Positions 1 through 9,477 of a stretch of DNA of 32,291 nucleotides are shown one piece after another (within the stretch, counting starts at the first letter, position 1; every line of letters begins with the position of its first letter). The translations under genes were made by a program, and so were the position numbers. The DNA comes from Bacteroidales bacterium. GTDB taxonomy: Bacteria > Bacteroidota > Bacteroidia > Bacteroidales > B18-G4. Below the pieces are notes generated by a model. That model saw nothing but the letters and a program-made list of their open reading frames with translations. It was not told the DNA's origin and searched no databases. Location of the stretch: the NCBI GenBank assembly GCA_030606625.1, contig JAUWGC010000007.1, positions 1 to 32,291 of the forward strand. The letters are read 5' to 3'.

Positions 1-924
1 TATGGTATTGACACTGCAATGATCAATGAATTTGAAATAAGAACAAAAAAGGGGGAAGACTATGTAATCCATGTCCTTTTATCTGATTTGAATGCTAATC
101 TGTCACAGGATCATTATATGAATATTGAAAGAAGTGCTGTACTTAGCCGGGATGATTTTATCATATGTAATTCCAGTCAAATACCTGTTTTTTGCAATAA
201 TATTGACAAGCATCAACAAATCAGGATAAAACCGGGTGATTCTACCATTAACTATCTTTATGCCAGGTATTATAATCGTGATTTTCCTGTTGCATTACCG
301 CCATTTGTGAGCGAATCAAAAGCAAGATTTGAATATAAAGCAGACAGCACTTTTAATGTTCCGGTGGAAAAGAACACAACATCAGATCTTTGTTTAAGTG
401 ATGAAGGGTTTTATTTTTTTCAGGCTGATACCTCTGGCAGGGCAGGGATAACGATTTACCGGTTTTATGATGACTTTCCAATTGTTTATTCAACCAGTCA
501 TTTGCTTGAACCTTTGCGATATATAACCACAAGTGCAGAATTTGATAAACTTAAAAATAGTGATAATCCAAAAGTTGTATTGGACAGGTTCTGGCTGGAT
601 AATGCAGGAAATCCATACCGGGCCAAGGAAATGATAAAGAAATTCTATAATAGAGTTAAGGACGCGAATATATATTTTACATCATACCTTGAAGGCTGGA
701 AAACAGACAGGGGTTTGATTTATATTGTTTTTGGCCCACCGAATATTGTTTACAGGGCAAATAACTTTGAAGAATGGATTTATGGTGAAGAAGGACACAG
801 TAATTCCATAAAATTTCAATTTGTCAAGGTAATCAATCCATTTACTGATAATGATTTTAGTCTTATCAAATCACCATCATACAAGGATAAATGGTATAAT
901 GCGGTAGGTCATTGGAGAAGATAG
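1..924 (+). CDS. GWxTD domain-containing protein, C-terminal part (5' end outside the window)
   Basis: Frame is open from base 1 (Y-G-I-D-T-A-M...), so the ATG at 19 is probably internal. The motif YLEGWKTDRGLIYIVFGPPNIVYR is typical of GWxTD domains. Confidence 0.85.
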   Translation, partial: YGIDTAMINEFEIRTKKGEDYVIHVLLSDLNANLSQDHYMNIERSAVLSRDDFIICNSSQIPVFCNNIDKHQQIRIKPGDSTINYLYARYYNRDFPVALPPFVSESKARFEYKADSTFNVPVEKNTTSDLCLSDEGFYFFQADTSGRAGITIYRFYDDFPIVYSTSHLLEPLRYITTSAEFDKLKNSDNPKVVLDRFWLDNAGNPYRAKEMIKKFYNRVKDANIYFTSYLEGWKTDRGLIYIVFGPPNIVYRANNFEEWIYGEEGHSNSIKFQFVKVINPFTDNDFSLIKSPSYKDKWYNAVGHWRR

Positions 925-950
925 AAATTGTTGCAGTATTAAGCGGCAAC

Positions 951-992
951 TGTCAATTGTCAATTCTGTATTGTCGATTCTGTATTGTCGAT
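951..992. repeat. Heptad array A (6 units): TGTCAAT TGTCAAT TCTGTAT TGTCGAT TCTGTAT TGTCGAT
   Basis: Read directly; six consecutive 7-mers in phase. Inverted partner at 1459-1493. Confidence 0.9.
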
Positions 993-1082
993 TTAGGGTT
1001 TTTAATGAAAGAAATAATACATTGAGTTGAGGACGAATTTTCTTTTTGGGTATTAATTATCAGAGCTCAAAATATTTTTATC

Positions 1083-1436
1083 ATGCGAAAAGAAATCGAA
1101 AGCAGATTAATTAACCTGAGTGTAGGGATTAATAAGCTGGTTATTACATTAAATAAAAGTATACTTTCTCAAAATTTAAGTGAACAGGTGATCCGGTCTT
1201 CTAATAGCGCTGCATTAAACTATGGCGAAGCTCAGGGAGCTGAGTCAAAAAAGGACTTTATCCACAAAACAAGTGTTGTTCTTAAAGAACTGCGGGAAAC
1301 CTGGATCAGTCTCAGGATACTATCTGAATCCGGAATAGTTGAAGATAGAATTGATATGACAAAGTTGCTTGATGAGTGTAATCAATTAACAGCAATTTTT
1401 CAAAAAACTGTAACTACAGCGAGATCCAGGAGTTAA
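1083..1436 (+). CDS. Four-helix bundle protein (S23 / 23S rRNA intervening-sequence protein family)
   Basis: 117 aa; VIRSSNSAALNYGEAQGAESKKDFIHKTSVVLKELRETWISLRIL is typical of the family. Confidence 0.85.
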   Translation: MRKEIESRLINLSVGINKLVITLNKSILSQNLSEQVIRSSNSAALNYGEAQGAESKKDFIHKTSVVLKELRETWISLRILSESGIVEDRIDMTKLLDECNQLTAIFQKTVTTARSRS

Positions 1437-1458
1437 GAAACACTCAATCGAATATCAC

Positions 1459-1493
1459 ATTGACAATCGACAATACAGAATACAGAATCGACA
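1459..1493. repeat. Heptad array B (5 units), inverted partner of A: ATTGACA ATCGACA ATACAGA ATACAGA ATCGACA
   Basis: Reverse complement is TGTCGAT TCTGTAT TCTGTAT TGTCGAT TGTCAAT, the same three words as array A in a different order. Confidence 0.9.
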
Positions 1494-1562
1494 ATTATAA
1501 TGAGTAAGCAATAGTGCCAGGAACAACTATCCCTCCTCTCGCTGCTTACTCATTATCCCGTT

Positions 1563-3206
1563 TTATCTATTGATTATCATACGCTTGCTAATCAACAGAT
1601 CTTTTGTTTGTAGTGAATAAATGTATATACCGGATTCGAGTTGTTTTCCGCCTTGATTGGTTCCGTCCCATGAGACTGAATAAGAACCTTTGTCCTGATC
1701 TTCCTGAACCAGAATGGTAACAATCTTTCCTTCAAGATTGAAAACTTTCAGTGTTACGTATGTGGGCATGTTCAGAGTATATTCAATTCTTGTATTTAAA
1801 CTGAACGGATTTGGTGTATTTTGTTTAAGGTTAATTTTGTTGAATGATTCGCCGGTATTTGAATTGATATTGATAAGCGAATCGACTACTGTCAATCCTT
1901 TAATGCAGAAATTTCCGGTATTCAAGTAACCTGAAGGATCATCATAATAATAGAAGTCTATCCATTCATCACCTTCCTTATAATAGCTTTCTTCGGGGTT
2001 GGATGAAGACTCAACGAGTGTTCTGCTATCTGAACCAAGAAGGACGGGTACGATTGATGTTCTGTCATAAGGGTGGCCGCCATAAGATAGGTTAAGATAA
2101 ATATAGAAATCTTCACCTTCTGATAATGTTATATCCTGGTTAAGGTCAATGGTATGGAATCCCGTAAATTCAATATAACCAGACACAGATACCAATTCAT
2201 CTGTAAGTTCTCCTCCTGTGAAATTATCAAAAATGATTACTGTATAATCAACACTATCTGCTGCATTGAAGAAGCTGACTGATTTAAGTATCTCATCTTC
2301 TACAGAAGTAAATGCATTGAAAGCTTCATTAATATCTTCCTTGGTATCACGCCATCCATGATAATCATGGTAATAACAATTATCATATTGTAAATATTCA
2401 ACATCCTGGAAGGAGATGGCTCCCATTTCCGGATTTTGTCCGCAATGCTTATCATAATATGAGATCCAGAAAAATCCTTCATTTCCCCAACCAGCACCCC
2501 AGCTGTTTTTACACAACCATGCACCTGGTAATGGTGCATCCGTCACTTTATTATTATCCCATCCAATAATGGCAATTGCATGATTTGGGTCATCCGGATT
2601 TGATGGCGGTTGGTATTGAGTGTATCCGGGTCCCCAGAAGTTTCCAACACACATGCATGTGCCCATGACACCAAAAGTCATGATTTTTTCTTTAACAAGA
2701 TTGATGTTACCCAGGTCTGCTCCGACAATATACCATTCAACATAGCGTGGATAATAATAATGATAACTCGTATCGTACCTGGCTGGTGGTGTGTAATATG
2801 ATTGTCCGTCGATATCCCTTACCGCACCTTCAAGTCTGGAAAGATAAGCAGATGTAACAAGGTAATCCCCTCCTTGGTGGACCTCGAGGCCACTACCGGT
2901 AGGCGGGATTATATCATCATTATTATGCTGATTAAATCCGTTCCACCAGTCGAGATGATACTCGGCCAGATCTGGTTCACCAACCTCTCCTGCAGCAGCC
3001 CAGGCTCCTGTCATTAATAAATTTCCTTCCATCGCTGCCATGGCTCCATGTGTCCAGCAGGTTCCCCCTTGCTGGCTTTTTACTGATGTTACATAGTTTT
3101 CTCCGTTATAATCCCTCAAATCAAAAGTTTCGGGAGGGTTTTGTGCATACAGAGATGCAGTTAAGAAGAATACAATAACGATTAAAATAAATGTAAAGTT
3201 TTTCAT
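1563..3206 (-). CDS. Secreted papain-like (C1 family) cysteine protease with T9SS C-terminal sorting domain
   Basis: Signal peptide; [17 protein letters not shown] (Cys region), [11 protein letters not shown] (His region), [19 protein letters not shown] (Asn region); C-terminal LKQNTPNPF...[22 protein letters not shown]. Confidence 0.9.
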   Translation of the reverse strand: MKNFTFILIVIVFFLTASLYAQNPPETFDLRDYNGENYVTSVKSQQGGTCWTHGAMAAMEGNLLMTGAWAAAGEVGEPDLAEYHLDWWNGFNQHNNDDIIPPTGSGLEVHQGGDYLVTSAYLSRLEGAVRDIDGQSYYTPPARYDTSYHYYYPRYVEWYIVGADLGNINLVKEKIMTFGVMGTCMCVGNFWGPGYTQYQPPSNPDDPNHAIAIIGWDNNKVTDAPLPGAWLCKNSWGAGWGNEGFFWISYYDKHCGQNPEMGAISFQDVEYLQYDNCYYHDYHGWRDTKEDINEAFNAFTSVEDEILKSVSFFNAADSVDYTVIIFDNFTGGELTDELVSVSGYIEFTGFHTIDLNQDITLSEGEDFYIYLNLSYGGHPYDRTSIVPVLLGSDSRTLVESSSNPEESYYKEGDEWIDFYYYDDPSGYLNTGNFCIKGLTVVDSLININSNTGESFNKINLKQNTPNPFSLNTRIEYTLNMPTYVTLKVFNLEGKIVTILVQEDQDKGSYSVSWDGTNQGGKQLESGIYIYSLQTKDLLISKRMIINR

Positions 3207-3283
3207 AGCTATTAAATTGTTTTATATATTTAGCGCTAAATTAAAAATATTCAACGAAAGAGAGCATAAAACATTAAAAAAAA

Positions 3284-3372
3284 ATCAGGCTTTGAAAGGT
3301 TAGAATATTAAAAAGTAAATGGTATAAACTGGCATCAAATATATAGAGTGTACATTTTTTTCAAAGCCTGAT
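3284..3372. repeat. Perfect 14-bp inverted repeat ATCAGGCTTTGAAA (3284-3297) / TTTCAAAGCCTGAT (3359-3372)
   Basis: Exact reverse complements in the divergent intergenic region; 61-nt spacer. Confidence 0.8.
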
Positions 3373-3415
3373 AACTAATATATTCACTATATAGACACAC
3401 CTGATAATAATAAAG

Positions 3416-3443
3416 TTGCATATCATTAATAAAATTATTTTTG
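3416..3443 (+). promoter_or_regulatory. Candidate Bacteroidetes sigma-ABfr-type promoter for rlmB (TTG at 3416-3418, TATTTTTG at 3436-3443)
   Basis: Match to TTG / TAnnTTTG with 17-nt spacing, 12 nt upstream of the start codon. Confidence 0.4.
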
Positions 3444-3455
3444 TAAACCACTATA

Positions 3456-4202
3456 GTGAAAAGAGAAAAGCTAATATTTGGTTTAAGGCCAGTGATCGAA
3501 GCTGTTAAGTCTGGTAAAACCCTTGATAAGATTCTCATACAGCGTGACCTGAAGAGTGAATTATTCAAGGAGTTGAGAAAGAATTTGTCAGAAACAGGAG
3601 TGCCTTACCAATATGTACCGGTTGAAAAGCTCAATAAAATTACACATAAAAATCATCAGGGCGTTGTTGCTTACCTTTCAAGCATTACATATTATCAAAT
3701 TGAAGATATTCTTCCGGGCTTGTTTGAAGCAGGGGCTGTACCTCTGGTATTGGTTCTTGATAGAATTACTGATGTGCGGAATTTTGGTGCCATTGCCCGT
3801 ACAGCAGAATGTGCAGGTGTTGATGTTCTGATCATACCATCAAAAGAGTCAGCACAAATCAACGAAGATGCTATAAAAACATCTGCCGGAGCTTTACACA
3901 AGATACCAGTATGCCGGTCAGGAAGTCTGCCGGAAACAATAAATTATTTGAAGGAAAGCGGCCTGCAAATAATTGCAGCAAGTGAAAAAGCCACCAATTT
4001 ATACTATCAGGTTGATTATTCCATACCTTCAGCAATTATTATAGGATCAGAGGAAGATGGTATCAGCAAAGCGATTCTTAATATAGCTGAACATAGAGTA
4101 TACATTCCGGTTTTAGGTAAAATTGAATCAATGAATGTTTCTGTTGCAGCCGGAGTGATCATATACGAAGCTGTCAGACAAAGAACAGGGAAAAACAACT
4201 AA
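3456..4202 (+). CDS. rlmB: 23S rRNA (guanosine-2'-O-)-methyltransferase RlmB-like, TrmH/SpoU family
   Basis: IFGLRPVIEAV, LDRITDVRNFGAIARTAECAGVD, IIGSEEDGIS, SMNVSVAAGVIIYEAVRQR. Confidence 0.93.
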   Translation: MKREKLIFGLRPVIEAVKSGKTLDKILIQRDLKSELFKELRKNLSETGVPYQYVPVEKLNKITHKNHQGVVAYLSSITYYQIEDILPGLFEAGAVPLVLVLDRITDVRNFGAIARTAECAGVDVLIIPSKESAQINEDAIKTSAGALHKIPVCRSGSLPETINYLKESGLQIIAASEKATNLYYQVDYSIPSAIIIGSEEDGISKAILNIAEHRVYIPVLGKIESMNVSVAAGVIIYEAVRQRTGKNN

Positions 4203-4208
4203 GAAAAA

Positions 4209-4232
4209 AAGCCCCGGCAGTGACCGGAGCTT
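4209..4232 (-). terminator. Rho-independent terminator for rplS (possibly bidirectional with rlmB)
   Basis: Stem AAGCCCCGG/CCGGAGCTT (one mismatch) followed on the minus strand by T7. Confidence 0.75.
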
Positions 4233-4254
4233 AATTTTTAATCTTTGTAAATTA

Positions 4255-4611
4255 TTAGATTCTTTTTTCCTTGATTCTTGCCTTTTTACCGGTTAATCCC
4301 CTGAGGTAAAAAATCCGGGCACGTCTTACAACGCCACTTTTATTAACAGTGATTTTTTCGATGAATGGAGAAGAAACAGGGAATATTCTTTCCACCCCTG
4401 TACCTCCTGATATCTTTCGCATAGTAAAGGTTTCGGTTGGGCCACTTCCTGCACGCTGAAGTACAACACCCTGAAAGTTCTGTAATCTTTCCTTGGTACC
4501 TTCTTTGATCTTATATTGAATTGTTATAGTATCCCCGGCTTTAAATTTGGGAAATTCTTTAACTTCTATCTGATCCTCAATAAATTTCAATAATTCGTTC
4601 TTGCTCATCAT
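4255..4611 (-). CDS. rplS: 50S ribosomal protein L19
   Basis: [67 protein letters not shown]...[21 protein letters not shown]. Start placed at the internal MMSKNEL rather than the ORF-track start at 4665. Confidence 0.95.
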   Translation of the reverse strand: MMSKNELLKFIEDQIEVKEFPKFKAGDTITIQYKIKEGTKERLQNFQGVVLQRAGSGPTETFTMRKISGGTGVERIFPVSSPFIEKITVNKSGVVRRARIFYLRGLTGKKARIKEKRI

Positions 4612-4677
4612 TCCAATATTTAATCCGTCTTTGTGTTTGCTACGGAATAGTAATTTAACCTGCATTATTCATGCAGA

Positions 4678-4705
4678 AGATAAAAGACAAAAGTAAAAAG
4701 ATAAA
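4678..4705. repeat. Heptad array C (4 units): AGATAAA AGACAAA AGTAAAA AGATAAA
   Basis: In-phase 7-mers; same words inverted at 4784-4818 and at 20057-20128. Confidence 0.8.
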
Positions 4706-4783
4706 AATCAATTGTTTATATAAAATTTGTTTTAAGATTTATAAATTACTGGTCAAATTATTGTTTGTTTATTAACTTTATAT

Positions 4784-4818
4784 AACTTTTGTCTTTAGCC
4801 TTTTATCTTTTATCTTTT
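4784..4818. repeat. Heptad array D (5 units), inverted partner of C: AACTTTT GTCTTTA GCCTTTT ATCTTTT ATCTTTT
   Basis: In-phase 7-mers; reverse complement gives AAAAGAT AAAAGAT AAAAGGC TAAAGAC AAAAGTT. Confidence 0.8.
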
Positions 4819-4936
4819 TGATTAATTTGAAAATTAATCAAGTTAGGATTTTCTAAAAATGGCTGCAAATATACAGCTTAAATTTAAATAATTAAAAAAA
4901 ACGTTTATAAATTATAAAAGTTTATTGGTCGTTCTG

Positions 4937-5614
4937 TTAATTGTCTATCAAGCCAGGCCTTCTTTCTTTTGTTCTCTCAATGGCTTTTTGAAGCCGCCAT
5001 TCCTGAATTTCCTTTTCATTGCCTGAAAGCAATACTTCCGGCACCTTTAGACCTTTAAATTCCCTGGGTCTTGTATAAACAGGAGGAGACAGTAAATTAT
5101 TCTGGAATGAGTCAGATAAGGCTGAGGTTTCATCGCTTAAAACGCCGGGTAGCAAACGGACGATGCTGTCAGTAAGTACTGCTGCCGCAAGCTCCCCACC
5201 GGAAAGGACATAATTACCTATTGATATCTCTGTTGTTATATAATGTTCACGGATCCGTTCATCAATACCCTTATAATGGCCGCATAACAGGATCAGATTC
5301 ATTTTCATTGATAATAAATTAGCTGTTTGCTGATCCATTAAACGTCCGTCGGGGCATAAATAAATGATTTCATCGTATGTTCGTTCTTTTTGAAGTTTCT
5401 CGATACATCTGGCAATGGGTTCGATCATCATTACCATGCCGGCTCCACCACCATACGAATAATCATCAACGCTTTTATGTTTATTGGTAGCGTAATCACG
5501 TGGATTAATAAAATTAATCTCAATTAAGCCTTTTTCTTTTGCTCTTTTTATGATGGAATAAGAGAAAGGACTATCAAACATAGTTGGAAATATGGTGATG
5601 ATATCTAAACGCAT
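4937..5614 (-). CDS. trmD: tRNA (guanine-N1-)-methyltransferase TrmD
   Basis: [71 protein letters not shown]. Confidence 0.97.
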   Translation of the reverse strand: MRLDIITIFPTMFDSPFSYSIIKRAKEKGLIEINFINPRDYATNKHKSVDDYSYGGGAGMVMMIEPIARCIEKLQKERTYDEIIYLCPDGRLMDQQTANLLSMKMNLILLCGHYKGIDERIREHYITTEISIGNYVLSGGELAAAVLTDSIVRLLPGVLSDETSALSDSFQNNLLSPPVYTRPREFKGLKVPEVLLSGNEKEIQEWRLQKAIERTKERRPGLIDN

Positions 5615-5697
5615 TTTCTGGATTTTTTATAAATGTTTGTAGTGAATATTCGCCACTTTCAAATTATTATTAAAATTGTAGATAGAAATAAAAAAAA

Positions 5698-5730
5698 GGC
5701 CGTACACAATTAGAGAAAAAGTGCACGACC
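5698..5730. other. Imperfect hairpin GGCCGTACAC...GTGCACGACC upstream of the S8 protease gene
   Basis: 10-bp stem with two mismatches and a 13-nt loop. Confidence 0.5.
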
Positions 5731-5928
5731 AAAACCAAATCTTATAACTTAATCAAAAAGCTATGACAAAAATAGAAAAAAATTCACGAATGTCAAGTTT
5801 TTTTAGCTCTAATTCTTCATATTTAGGATGCTATTTGATTTATTTTTCTATTTTTGCATAACTATTTATAATAATAATAAATTAGTAATCAATTAAATAT
5901 ATATATTTTTATTAATAAATAAATAATC

Positions 5929-7596
5929 ATGAAAAAGATTTTTTCAACCCTATTATTTTCTTTTATTTCGTTAATTATTTTGTCTCAGGTAGCTCCTGAA
6001 AAGTATTATGTTGCTTTTACAGACAAGAATAATTCTCCTTACTCAATAGATAATCCATCCGAATACTTATCTCAGGAATCAATTGATCGAAGGAGCATTC
6101 AGGGTATACCTATAGATGAAAAGGATTTACCGGTTAATCCAGGTTATGTCCAGGGTGTAGCTCAGATAGGTGTTACTATATTAAACAGGACAAAATGGTT
6201 GAATGGTGTTACAATTGAAACCGATGATCCTGGCAAGATTGATTTGATCAATGCCCTGCCATACGTGAAGCATGTTGTGAAATCTCTTGTGGTTAAGCCT
6301 GATCCTGATTTTGAAAAACCATTCTTTACGAATGAGAGCTATATAACAAATACGGAACATTTTTCCGGATATTCAGGCTCAAGCAGGTTCTTTGACTATG
6401 GACCATCATATAACCAGATAAATATGTTGAATGGTGTTCTGATGCATGAAGACGGATACAGAGGTGAGGGCATGACAATTGCTGTTCTGGATGCCGGCTT
6501 CGATAATGCAGATAATATGGCTGTCTTTGACAGTCTTTGGAATAATGGACAGATTTTAGGAACGTATGATTTTGTGAACAGATGTCCGGTAACATTTAAT
6601 CAGCATTTCCATGGTTCGATGGTTCTGTCATGTATGGGAGGGAATTATCCTGGTGAGGTCATTGGTACTGCACCAAAAGCTAATTATTGGCTGTTTCGTT
6701 CAGAGGATGGTAATTCTGAATATATTATTGAGGAGTACAATTGGGTATCAGCTGCAGAATTTGCTGACAGTGCGGGTGCAGATATCATTAATTCTTCATT
6801 GGGGTACACTGAATTTGACGATCCTTCACAAAACCATACTTACCAGGATATGGATGGTAATTCAACTCCTGTAACCATTGGTGCTGATGTAGCAGCTAGC
6901 CGGGGTATGATCGTAGTTAACAGTGCTGGTAATCAAGGTACCAGCTTTTGGTTTTATTTATGTGCCCCATCAGATGGTGATAGCGTTATGGGTGTTGGAG
7001 CAGTTGATGCATCAGGTAATTATGTGTTTTTTAGCTCACGGGGTCCATCATACGACGGTCGTATCAAACCGAATGTAGCTGCCCAGGGCCAGGATGCTTA
7101 TGTTGCTTATCCCACTGGTGGATATGGAAGCGCAAGTGGCACATCATTCTCTTCACCTATTATTGCTGGAATGGTGGCTTGCCTGTGGCAGGCAAACCCA
7201 TACAAACATAATATGGATATTTTTTCAGCTATTGAACAAAGTGGCAGTCAATATTTAAATCCGGATGACATGCTGGGATATGGTATCCCTGATTTTGTTG
7301 AAGCCAAAAATATTCTTACAATTATTGATTCAAAAGGAAATATTACCAACGAAGGCTTGATTGTATACCCTAATCCTTTTACAGCTCAAATAAACCTGGT
7401 ATTTAAAGGGGAATCCGAAAATGCTTTTTTAGAGATCATTGATTATGCCGGTCGTATTGTGGTCCATCGTGAGATCATAATCAGCAAAAAAAATAACCTT
7501 ACTATTAATAACCTGGAGAATTTGTCAAAAGGCGTTTATATTTTAAGGGTCATTTCTTCCGGGCAAATATATACTAAAAAGCTGATCAAGAATTAG
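5929..7596 (+). CDS. S8 (subtilisin-like) serine protease with T9SS C-terminal sorting domain
   Basis: Signal peptide; AVLDAGFDNAD, HFHGSMVLSCMGG, GTSFSSPIIAGMVACLWQ; C-terminal YPNPFTAQINL...GVYILRVISSGQIYTKKLIKN. Confidence 0.92.
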   Translation: MKKIFSTLLFSFISLIILSQVAPEKYYVAFTDKNNSPYSIDNPSEYLSQESIDRRSIQGIPIDEKDLPVNPGYVQGVAQIGVTILNRTKWLNGVTIETDDPGKIDLINALPYVKHVVKSLVVKPDPDFEKPFFTNESYITNTEHFSGYSGSSRFFDYGPSYNQINMLNGVLMHEDGYRGEGMTIAVLDAGFDNADNMAVFDSLWNNGQILGTYDFVNRCPVTFNQHFHGSMVLSCMGGNYPGEVIGTAPKANYWLFRSEDGNSEYIIEEYNWVSAAEFADSAGADIINSSLGYTEFDDPSQNHTYQDMDGNSTPVTIGADVAASRGMIVVNSAGNQGTSFWFYLCAPSDGDSVMGVGAVDASGNYVFFSSRGPSYDGRIKPNVAAQGQDAYVAYPTGGYGSASGTSFSSPIIAGMVACLWQANPYKHNMDIFSAIEQSGSQYLNPDDMLGYGIPDFVEAKNILTIIDSKGNITNEGLIVYPNPFTAQINLVFKGESENAFLEIIDYAGRIVVHREIIISKKNNLTINNLENLSKGVYILRVISSGQIYTKKLIKN

Positions 7597-7602
7597 TTGA
7601 AA

Positions 7603-9348
7603 TTATTTTAATCCCATTGATTGAATAATCTTTTCCAGTTTTTGATCGAGTACTTTATTCATTGATCTGAATTGGGCTTTAGAGTCTGGCTTATCCCTAA
7701 CTTCGAAATAATATTTTATTTTTGGTTCGGTACCTGAAGGCCGTATGCTTATTTTACTGCCGTCTTCCAGAAAAAACTGAAGAACATTTGATTCAGGCAT
7801 GTGAATAGTATTTTCTTTGCCAGTTAACAGATTTTTTTCCTTCAGTGACAAATAATCCTTTATTTTAATAATTCTACTGTCATTAATAGTTTTAGGAGGA
7901 TTAAGCCGGTAATCTTCCATAATTTCCCGAATTTCTTTTGCTCCTGTTTCCCCTTTCTTGACTATTGACAAAAGGCTTTCTTTATAGAGATCAAATTCCA
8001 GAGCTATTTCTATCAGAAGATCATAAAGTGTTTTACCATGGTCTGCAGCCCATGCAGTTGCTTCAGCTATTAATGCACAGGAACTGACCGCATCTTTATC
8101 CCTGACAAAATCGCCGATCAGGTAGCCATAACTTTCTTCACCACCGGCGATGAAAGTTTTTTTACCTTCATTCAAACGGATCAATTTTGCAATCCATTTA
8201 AAACCTGTCAATACATCATAACATTCTACATTGTTTTGATCTGCAATATCCTTTATTAATTCAGAAGTAACAATTGTTTTTACTATATATTCATTGCCAG
8301 ATAGCTTACCTTTCTCTTTCCATTTTTTAATAAGGTAATAGAGAAGGATTGAAGCGGTTTGGTTACCATTAAGCAGAATAAAATCATTCTGGTCATCTCT
8401 GATGGCAATCCCTACTCTGTCGGAATCCGGGTCTGTAGCCAAAACAAGACTGGCATTAATTTCCCTGGCCAGCCGAATGGCTAATTCCATGGCTGAACTT
8501 TCTTCAGGATTAGGTGATTTTACTGTCGGGAAATTACCGTCTGGTTTAGCCTGTTCCTTCACAATGTGGATATTATTAAACCCAAATGCTTTTAGGCACT
8601 CAGGAATAAGTGTTATACCAGTACCATGAATAGGAGTATAAACGATCTTTAAATTCTTATACTTTTCAATGATTTCCGGCGAAACAGACAGCTTTTTGAT
8701 ATTTTCTAAATATATATCATCAATCTCCTTACCTATAATTTCAATCAGATTTTTATTTGGAATGAATTTAACATCATCAATGCTTTTAATGTTATTAACT
8801 TCTGCAATAACATTCTTATCATGTGGTGGTATCAATTGGGCACCATCGTTCCAGTAAGCTTTATAACCATTGTATTCTTTGGGATTATGGGAAGCTGTTA
8901 TAACCACACCGCTATGGCAATTTAAATGACGTATAGCAAATGAAAGTTCAGGTGTCGGACGAAGGGCGTCAAAAAGAAATACTTTTATATCATTAGCTGA
9001 AAACACATCGGCTGTAATTTCTGCGAAATACCGGCTGTTATTTCTTGAGTCGTAAGCAATAGCTACTTTTAACCGGGTTTTTTCCCCGAACATTTTTTTA
9101 AGGTAATTGGCCAATCCCTGTGTGGCCATTCCAACAGTATATTTGTTCATTCGGTTCGTTCCAACGCCCATGATTCCCCGCAACCCACCAGTGCCAAATT
9201 CAAGGTTCCTGTAAAATGCATCCGTCAATTCTTGTGGGTCATTGTCGATCAATGTCTGAACTTTTACTTTGGTCTCCTGGTCGAAATTTCCTTTCAGCCA
9301 TACTTTGGCTTTATCCAATATTTTTTGATCCAAATGTTTTGTTACCAT
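7603..9348 (-). CDS. Phospho-sugar mutase (phosphoglucomutase/phosphomannomutase family)
   Basis: GTGGLRGIMGVGTNRMN, VVITASHNPKEYNGYKAYW, LATDPDSDRVGIAI, FIAGGEESYGYLIGD, SIRPSGTEPKIKYYFEV. Confidence 0.95.
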   Translation of the reverse strand: MVTKHLDQKILDKAKVWLKGNFDQETKVKVQTLIDNDPQELTDAFYRNLEFGTGGLRGIMGVGTNRMNKYTVGMATQGLANYLKKMFGEKTRLKVAIAYDSRNNSRYFAEITADVFSANDIKVFLFDALRPTPELSFAIRHLNCHSGVVITASHNPKEYNGYKAYWNDGAQLIPPHDKNVIAEVNNIKSIDDVKFIPNKNLIEIIGKEIDDIYLENIKKLSVSPEIIEKYKNLKIVYTPIHGTGITLIPECLKAFGFNNIHIVKEQAKPDGNFPTVKSPNPEESSAMELAIRLAREINASLVLATDPDSDRVGIAIRDDQNDFILLNGNQTASILLYYLIKKWKEKGKLSGNEYIVKTIVTSELIKDIADQNNVECYDVLTGFKWIAKLIRLNEGKKTFIAGGEESYGYLIGDFVRDKDAVSSCALIAEATAWAADHGKTLYDLLIEIALEFDLYKESLLSIVKKGETGAKEIREIMEDYRLNPPKTINDSRIIKIKDYLSLKEKNLLTGKENTIHMPESNVLQFFLEDGSKISIRPSGTEPKIKYYFEVRDKPDSKAQFRSMNKVLDQKLEKIIQSMGLK

Positions 9349-9358
9349 ATTTAATCAG

Positions 9359-9477
9359 AATAATTATTGTAACTAATCAGTGTCATGAATCATAAGTGCT
9401 TAGAGTGCTTAGAGTGCTTAGAGTGCTTAGAGTACTTTAGGCACTTGAAATTTATAACTGATTAGTTACTAATTATT
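9359..9477. repeat. Approx. 21-bp imperfect inverted repeat (9359-9381 / 9457-9477) enclosing four exact tandem copies of GTGCTTAGA (9396-9431)
   Basis: AATAATTATTGTAACTAATCAGT vs ACTGATTAGTTACTAATTATT; the right arm overlaps the rfbD stop codon. Confidence 0.85.

Noticed and set aside
1083-1436. Diversity-generating retroelement suggested by an Avd-like four-helix-bundle protein
   Set aside because: No reverse transcriptase, template repeat/variable repeat pair or C-type lectin target is present nearby.
1714-3017. Several short ORFs antisense to the C1 protease gene (1714..1929, 2300..2539, 2610..2801, 2802..3017)
   Set aside because: They lie on or opposite a strongly supported coding frame, have no recognisable domains, and fit chance open frames.
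1563-7596. Linked C1 and S8 proteases as a dedicated proteolytic or toxin system
   Set aside because: They are separated by housekeeping genes (rlmB, rplS, trmD) and look like ordinary independent T9SS cargo.
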